Below are positions 59,129 through 64,000 of a stretch of DNA of 64,000 nt, piece by piece. The notes beneath the pieces were generated by a model, which was not told the DNA's origin, made no database searches, and was given only the letters and a program-made list of their open reading frames with translations. Both the position numbers and the translations under genes were made by a program. Numbering within the stretch: the stretch's first letter is position 1; each line of letters opens with the position of its first letter. The DNA is from Gymnopilus junonius (lineage: Eukaryota > Basidiomycota > Agaricomycetes > Agaricales > Galerinaceae), in the NCBI GenBank assembly GCA_015501075.1, contig JADNYJ010000026.1, positions 186,001-250,000 on the forward strand, given 5' to 3'.

Positions 59129-61276
59129 ATGGCCACCACAGTCTATGCTGTTGCCCCGAGGCCCTCAACTTCCTCTCTGGCTGCAAGTCTCACTTCTTTC
59201 CTCTTTCCTTCACTGCTCATCCTTAATTTCAAATTTCCCCGTCTCTAGAACGCCCAAGCTGGCCCCTCCAGCTCCTTAGATCCCCCCTTGAAAAAAAATC
59301 TTCCGCCCCTTCCTCCAGCCACTGCTGGTCCAAAGCGTAGACGTAACGATACCCCTGAAGAAAACTCTGCCGATTCAGCCTCTTCGCAGCCCCAGCGCAA
59401 ACCTAGAGAAGGCCCCAAGAAAAAGAAAGCTAACCGCGCTTGCTTTCATTGTCAAAAAGCTCACCTTACCTGCGACGACTGTGAGTTCATCGACGATCAC
59501 TTGTGGCGTCATACTTTGCTCATTACACCCTGTCTACAACTAGCACGGCCATGTCAACGCTGCATCAAGCGTGGCTTCGCGAACAACTGCACCGAAGGCC
59601 ATCGCAAAAAGGCCAAGTATCTGCTGGACGAGGACGAGCTAGGTAACTTGAAACTTTCGTCATAACCTATGTTATCATTTATGTTGGTCACGTGTGCTGT
59701 AGAACAACTGAAGCAGAGCAAATCTGGTCCTGAGAACCACACCAGTGTTTCGGCAGACCCGCCGTCATCAATTCCAATTGGTGCGCAGGTTTTTTCTTTC
59801 CTAAAATTTGGATTGCTCATGGTCAATATGCACTTCCCAGCCGAACCTTTTCCTCAAAGCGACACTCTGCTTGCTACATCCTTTGATCCCAGCTTTTCAT
59901 TCGGGTCTGAAGCCGCAAACCTGGAATATTCAATATTGTCCGCTATCTTGGGCAATCCCAGTCCTCCCGAATCGTCATCGACACCTCCGCCCCAACCAAC
60001 GCAGACACAATATTCGGCCTGGCCTTCAGATGCAATCGACTTCTCGCCACCTTCTCTCGCCAGCACAAGCAATACTTTCACCTCATCTTATGGCGAAAAC
60101 CAATACAAATACCTCCCGCAGAAACTAACCCGTCCGCTTCTCCCGGTAATCCCGCACACTACTTGACATATCCTTACCCACACACGCAACAAACGGACGG
60201 CCTTACCGAGTTAGCATACCCAGTTCCCTTTACTCCTCAGCCAAACGAGCCTTTGCATCCGCTGCAGCCACGATATCCGCTTGACTCACGACCGCGATCG
60301 CCTCCGACTACCGTGTTTTTCCAAAGTCCATCTGCGAAGGATGGTGTATCACGTGGGCTGCTCTCACCACCCGCCTCGACTAGCTCACCAAGTTCGACTG
60401 CTTCTGTCCCCACAGGAATCGCAGAGATCACTCGGCCGCAATCGCGTGGGTCGAAGCTGCAGAGCATAACTGACAGTGTAACAGCGCCGTACGATTATAC
60501 GGAAGGCTACCACTTTTTAATGAAGCATTTGCCCACTCGGTATGTGCGCCTTGAGATCTCTTTCCGTGCCAGTTTGAGTACTTCTGGGACTCAAGATCTG
60601 ACAATAATTTGGGTATTTCCCATCCTTGCCTAAAGATTCGAAAAGAATGACATTCTGCGCATTGTTCGGGCATTGGCAATCTTTCGTCCATCGCTCATCG
60701 CCCTGCAAATGCCTTTATCACTTGATGATGAAATTTTTGTGGAGAGATGCTTTCAAAGAAGTCTGCTGGTTTGTCATGTCGTAATTTCACCAAGACACCT
60801 ATCTGACGTGGAGTTTAGGAATTGGATAAGCTGATGTCTTACAGCGGAACACCCACAGTTGTGTGGCGTCGGACAGGCGAAATTTGTTTGGTCGCACCCG
60901 AATTCTGTATGTTGACAGAGTGGCCGTTAGAGGATCTCGTAGGCAATGGTCGGAAAAAGTATATTTATGAAGTGCGTTCCTATCAGTCTTCTCCACGTCT
61001 CTGCTTCTAATTTTGCTGGACAGCTCTTCGAAAACCAATCGGTTGTCGAATACTGGGAAAACTTCGCTGCTCATGCGTTTGAAAACACGACACAGTCCGT
61101 TTACTCACATTGCGTCTTGCTAAAGCCATCTGGCGCTCCTGTGCCTTCGACTTTCTGCTTTTCGATTCGAAGGGATCTGTTCGATCTTCCAAGTATGGTT
61201 ATCGGTGCGTGTCGACTGCCTGCCTATTGACCTGGAACTTGACGCCAAGACAGGACAATGGCTTCCACTGTTATAA
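59129..61276 (+). CDS. ERT1: Zn2Cys6 transcription factor of the ERT1/AcuK type (frame disrupted once as given)
   Basis: A short N-terminus ([19 protein letters not shown]) and a Pro/Lys-rich linker lead to the zinc cluster [20 protein letters not shown], spliced to [20 protein letters not shown] and [12 protein letters not shown], diagnostic of the ERT1/RDS2/AcuK group. A Ser/Pro-rich middle follows. The C-terminal PAS-like domain is [40 protein letters not shown] and [18 protein letters not shown], ending GQWLPLL after the last intron. Such factors switch on gluconeogenic genes (PCK1, FBP1) in non-fermentable carbon. The frame changes by one base at the C3 run 60115-60117, between ENQYKYL and PAETNPSAS. 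The acceptor of the first intron is uncertain. Confidence 0.88.
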
Positions 61277-61726
61277 CGTTTTTTGCTTGGTGACCCTGCC
61301 TATTTCTTTCCTTATCTCGCATTTTCCCCATATCTTTATCCTTTCACTGTTTCGGTCAAGAACTATCTCTGGTTTATCACCGTACATCTACGGCGGAATT
61401 TTGCAGACTTGGGTTGCAACCTTCCTTCGTTCATTCAGAGGACATTTTTCGTCCAGTCCACTTTTGCTGTCCGTATTCTTTGCTGTCCTGCTATTATCAA
61501 AAAGAAAAAACCCCGAATGTACAGTCTAAACCATGTTGCTTACGCGTATGACCTAGGTGGTATGAATCTCAACTACAGCCCATCACGAAATCGCACCTGT
61601 CCAGTTTTCTAATAAATACTAATAGCAAGTATCACAGACTAGGTTCCATAACCAGATTGTACTATCAAGGATAATTATAACGAAACTAAATAGCTCGAGT
61701 TTATGGATTCTATTCACGGCCTCGAA
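61277..61726. other. Convergent spacer ERT1 / PRA1-family gene
   Basis: 450 bp without a supportable gene. The plus frame at 61283-61612 is likely chance. Confidence 0.5.
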
Positions 61727-62518
61727 TCAAACGGTGTCTTGAATAGAGGCATAGTCACTCTCCACACCCGGCTCAAGCAAAGATGCATGGCTGAGGACAA
61801 GGATAGCAGATCCGACCAAGACGCCAAAGAATGTTCCGAAGGGGCCGGCCCACAAGAACATCGGGATTCCGATAACGAAAAGGGCAGTGTATAGGTGCTT
61901 TTGTGTAATGGTGTGTCACCGAACTGTGTTGCCTCGGGCGCTGTAAAATACATGTGAATGAAAAAAAAAAACAGCACGAAGGTTAGTCGGAATGCGTACC
62001 GAATTTGTTGATAGCCGCAAAGCCTCCAACAAGGAAGATAAGAGAAATGAAAAGCCAGTAATTCGTGATGCTGCAGAAACGAGCAATGAGCCGGGATTGG
62101 AGGGATAGCAAAGCGGACGTAAAAGGAACTGACACTGCGTATACAGCTAGAAGTGTGACAATCAAAAGGTAGTTGCCTAACACACTGTTCAGCTCCCCAA
62201 CTATGACGCATGGAAGTTCATGCTGAAGTTACCTGAAAAATAGCGAGTATTGTAGGATATCCGCTGGACGTGCCAGGTCAGCACCGGTTCGGAAGGCGAT
62301 ATAGATTGCACGGCAAGCTTACTGAGGTCGCTTGGTTCATGTCCGCCGGTCTTGAAATACGTTGGAAATCGAAGAACTCCGTCACTGGCCGCAGCCCGGA
62401 TAGTCTCGTTTCCTAGGGGGAGAAAAAGAATGAGTAAGCGGAGATTTCACTTGACGAAACGCGACTGGTTCACCTTGAGTGATTTAAAAGCAGTCGTAAC
62501 CTTGAGAAGCATCTCCAT
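61727..62518 (-). CDS. PRA1/Yip3-family membrane protein (frame disrupted once as given)
   Basis: Exon 1 MEMLLKVTTAFKSLK joins ETRLSGLRPVTEFFDFQRIS and RPADMNQATS, then RISYNTRYFSGNYLLIVTLL, the PRA1 signature. Membrane hairpins follow: LLIVTLLAVYA, ITNYWLFISLIFLVGGFAAI, and after the last intron YTALFVIGIPMFLWAGPFGT and FFGVLVGSAILVLSHASLLE, ending ESDYASIQDTV. PRA1 proteins sit in ER/Golgi membranes and handle prenylated Rab GTPases. The last exon begins APEATQFGDT but then must shift one base (at GG 61910-61911) to read ITQKHLYTALF. There is no alternative splice that mends this. The start ATG at 62518 faces the small gene at 62697. Confidence 0.83.
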
Positions 62519-62696
62519 GTCGAGTAAAAATTTGTCTGTGAGCAGGGAACGAGAGTTGAGAGGAGGTAACGAGGAAAGAGAGTGTTGGAGGTGTTGCGGA
62601 GCGTATGGATTCAAGTAGAGTTTCGTTAACGCAGCAAGTCCGCTGTGCCGCAGCGTGCAACGTGTGTTTGCTCATGTTTGACGCCTACCGCCCATT

Positions 62697-63056
62697 ATGG
62701 GCACAATGGTTAAGCGGCTCATATTCCTGTTTCCTTCCAACTTGCATTGTCTGGTCGACCTCCAGGAAATAATGATTCGCAGAAATCCAACGCTGATTCC
62801 CATGTCCGATCTAGATGTCCAGGATGTGCGGGACATGGTCGCAAAACAGAAGCAAGACCTCTTGAACCACCAGCAGCTCATGCTCAAAATGAAGAAGCTG
62901 GTAGACAATCCCACCATGTCGCAGGAGGACCAAGAGATGTTCGAACAGATGAAGGAAGCTCTCTACCGTAGCGAAAAGGCGAAGAAGCCAGGACCTAAAC
63001 CAGGTCAACATTTTACTCTTTGGCCAGAACGAGGACCGAATATTGATCTCTACTAA
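62697..63056 (+). CDS. Small protein, possible APC/C subunit CDC26-like
   Basis: An open frame of 119 codons; the functional start may be the internal ATG at 62772 (MIRRNPTLIPMSDLDVQDVR), because 62709-62765 looks like a 57-nt intron (GTTAAG..CTCCAG) and is in frame. The opening M-I-R-R-x-P-T followed by hydrophobic-Asp-rich helix resembles the M-L-R-R-x-P-T N-terminus of CDC26/Apc12, which binds the TPR groove of APC6. The rest is a charged helix (DMVAKQKQDLLNHQQLMLKM) and a Lys/Pro tail (KAKKPGPKPG). An alternative last intron (63003 GTCAAC to 63060 CTAACAG) would end the protein at about 63077 with a short Ser-rich tail. The family is not certain. Confidence 0.5.
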   Translation: MGTMVKRLIFLFPSNLHCLVDLQEIMIRRNPTLIPMSDLDVQDVRDMVAKQKQDLLNHQQLMLKMKKLVDNPTMSQEDQEMFEQMKEALYRSEKAKKPGPKPGQHFTLWPERGPNIDLY

Positions 63057-63743
63057 CAGAATCTTCCAAGTCTTCATAGCTTTCTTCCCGCAGATCCGAT
63101 GTAAATGATGTACATTGCAAGATAGGATGGTGCCATGAATATATTCAACATTGTAAGGCTACGATGGCGGGCATTCTCTGAACAACTTTTACTGGCATCC
63201 AACCATACGATCCTCAAACCTCGAGTTCTCATATGCGAGATGTTGGACAATTAACTCACATATGCGGCAGACACCTTATCTTGTCTCGCCAAAAAATGTG
63301 GTCCAGGATCTGATTTAGTCCGGTATAACCGGCCGTCGTATAAGGTTGACGAGAAACTGGGGGTATCAATCCATCTACCCCACATACGGAATCGCTGGTC
63401 TAGATTTCAACTGCTGTTCAGGGTTTCAGCCTGGATTGATATCCACATCCAACAACAAAATCTGACCCTCTCGGCACAGCGAAGGCGCTCCAAGGGTTTC
63501 CAATTTGTTCAGAATCGCAGTGAATTAAATTATATATATGTCGGAAAAAATTGCATTGTCTGCCTCGAGTTTACCGACATTTTTTATACCGCCAAATCCA
63601 GTGCAATAAGCAGGAGAAATCGAAGTAATCCGGGCGACAGAACGGGTTGACATGGGGGCCTAGAGTCTTGGTCTTATGATCTGAATCATAATTAATCCTC
63701 ATTGAAATTGATTCCGAAAACCTACATGACACTTGTTAGAACG
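63057..63743. other. Convergent spacer before PEX5
   Basis: About 690 bp holding the two 3' ends. No gene, repeat or RNA recognised. Confidence 0.5.
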
Positions 63744-64000
63744 TTACCCAATTATCTTCAGCAGTCTGAAGGAAATACCCTCGAGATCCCTTAGGTCGCA
63801 GAGTGTTGCGAGGTCGGCTCTTTGCATATGCAGACATGTCGTCTTCAGGCTGTCCCACAGTGCGTTCGAGACTACCCCACGGTTCTCATTGGACCCCGCG
63901 TTATCAAGGACACCATCAGCGTCCTGTAAGACGAGAGCATCAAGGATATGCTGTGCAGCTTCTTCGTAACGCTGATTGCGAAATCAGTATGTGCTCATAG
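63744..64000 (-). CDS. PEX5: C-terminal end of peroxisomal import receptor Pex5 (partial)
   Basis: Runs off the right edge of the window. The readable last exon starts after an acceptor (TTCGCAATCAG, near 63969) with RYEEAAQHILDALVLQDADG, the last TPR repeat. Then come SNALWDSLKTTCLHMQRADL and ATLCDLRDLEGISFRLL, ending KIIG and a TAA stop at 63744. The pattern (EAAQHFLDAL.LQ, SxxLWxxLK, M.R.DL) is that of the Pex5 C-terminus, which binds PTS1 cargo. Only about 75 residues are visible, so identity is likely but not proven. Confidence 0.68.

Overview
The window is nuclear DNA of a filamentous basidiomycete, most likely a mushroom-forming agaricomycete. Genes are dense (about one per 2.2 kb) and broken by many short introns (mostly 48-65 nt, GT..AG, with CTAAC/CTGAC-like branch points). 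The proteins are fungal housekeeping and regulatory families, including a CSL transcription factor, an ERT1-type zinc-cluster regulator and a subfamily-C-like GH45 protein. I see no prophage, CRISPR array, rRNA, convincing tRNA or intact transposon.

Layout: 0.1-3.7 kb holds a RING/TRAF-zinc-finger protein, a ubiquitin-like/BAG co-chaperone and the MAPKK PBS2. A 2.9-kb gene-poor stretch follows. 6.6-26.1 kb holds cytosolic isoleucyl-tRNA synthetase, SNU23, ERD1 (EXS family), formate dehydrogenase, GCN5, a GPI-anchored GH45-like protein, a membrane-anchored secretory cyclophilin, the RNA helicase DBP7 and the MYST acetyltransferase ESA1. 26.2-30.5 kb holds a small membrane protein and a CSL factor, followed by about 3.2 kb without a gene. 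33.7-47.1 kb holds a fungal protein of unknown function, a GRF-zinc-finger protein, a PSMG4-like proteasome chaperone, YAK1, a PHOSPHO-type phosphatase and TFB1. 47.2-64 kb holds COY1/CASP, mitoribosomal uS9m, BRE1, an allantoicase-ureidoglycolate lyase fusion, an MTQ1/HemK methyltransferase, ERT1, a PRA1-family protein, a small protein whose N-terminus resembles CDC26, and the 3' end of PEX5.

There is no operon-like pathway. Genes are arranged largely as close head-to-head pairs (start codons 48-314 bp apart), so many promoters must be shared. Several products act in chromatin and transcription (GCN5, ESA1, BRE1, TFB1, CSL, ERT1), stress and nutrient signalling (PBS2, YAK1), secretion (ERD1, cyclophilin, COY1, PRA1) and nitrogen or C1 metabolism (allantoate breakdown, formate oxidation).

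The main surprises are structural. Six otherwise normal genes each need exactly one extra base, always at a G/C run, to keep frame, which looks like systematic homopolymer contraction in the assembly. Two introns with GC donors (a third is possible) occur in PBS2 and ESA1. Two introns are multiples of three without stops. The cyclophilin gene is cut into mini-exons as small as 11 nt.
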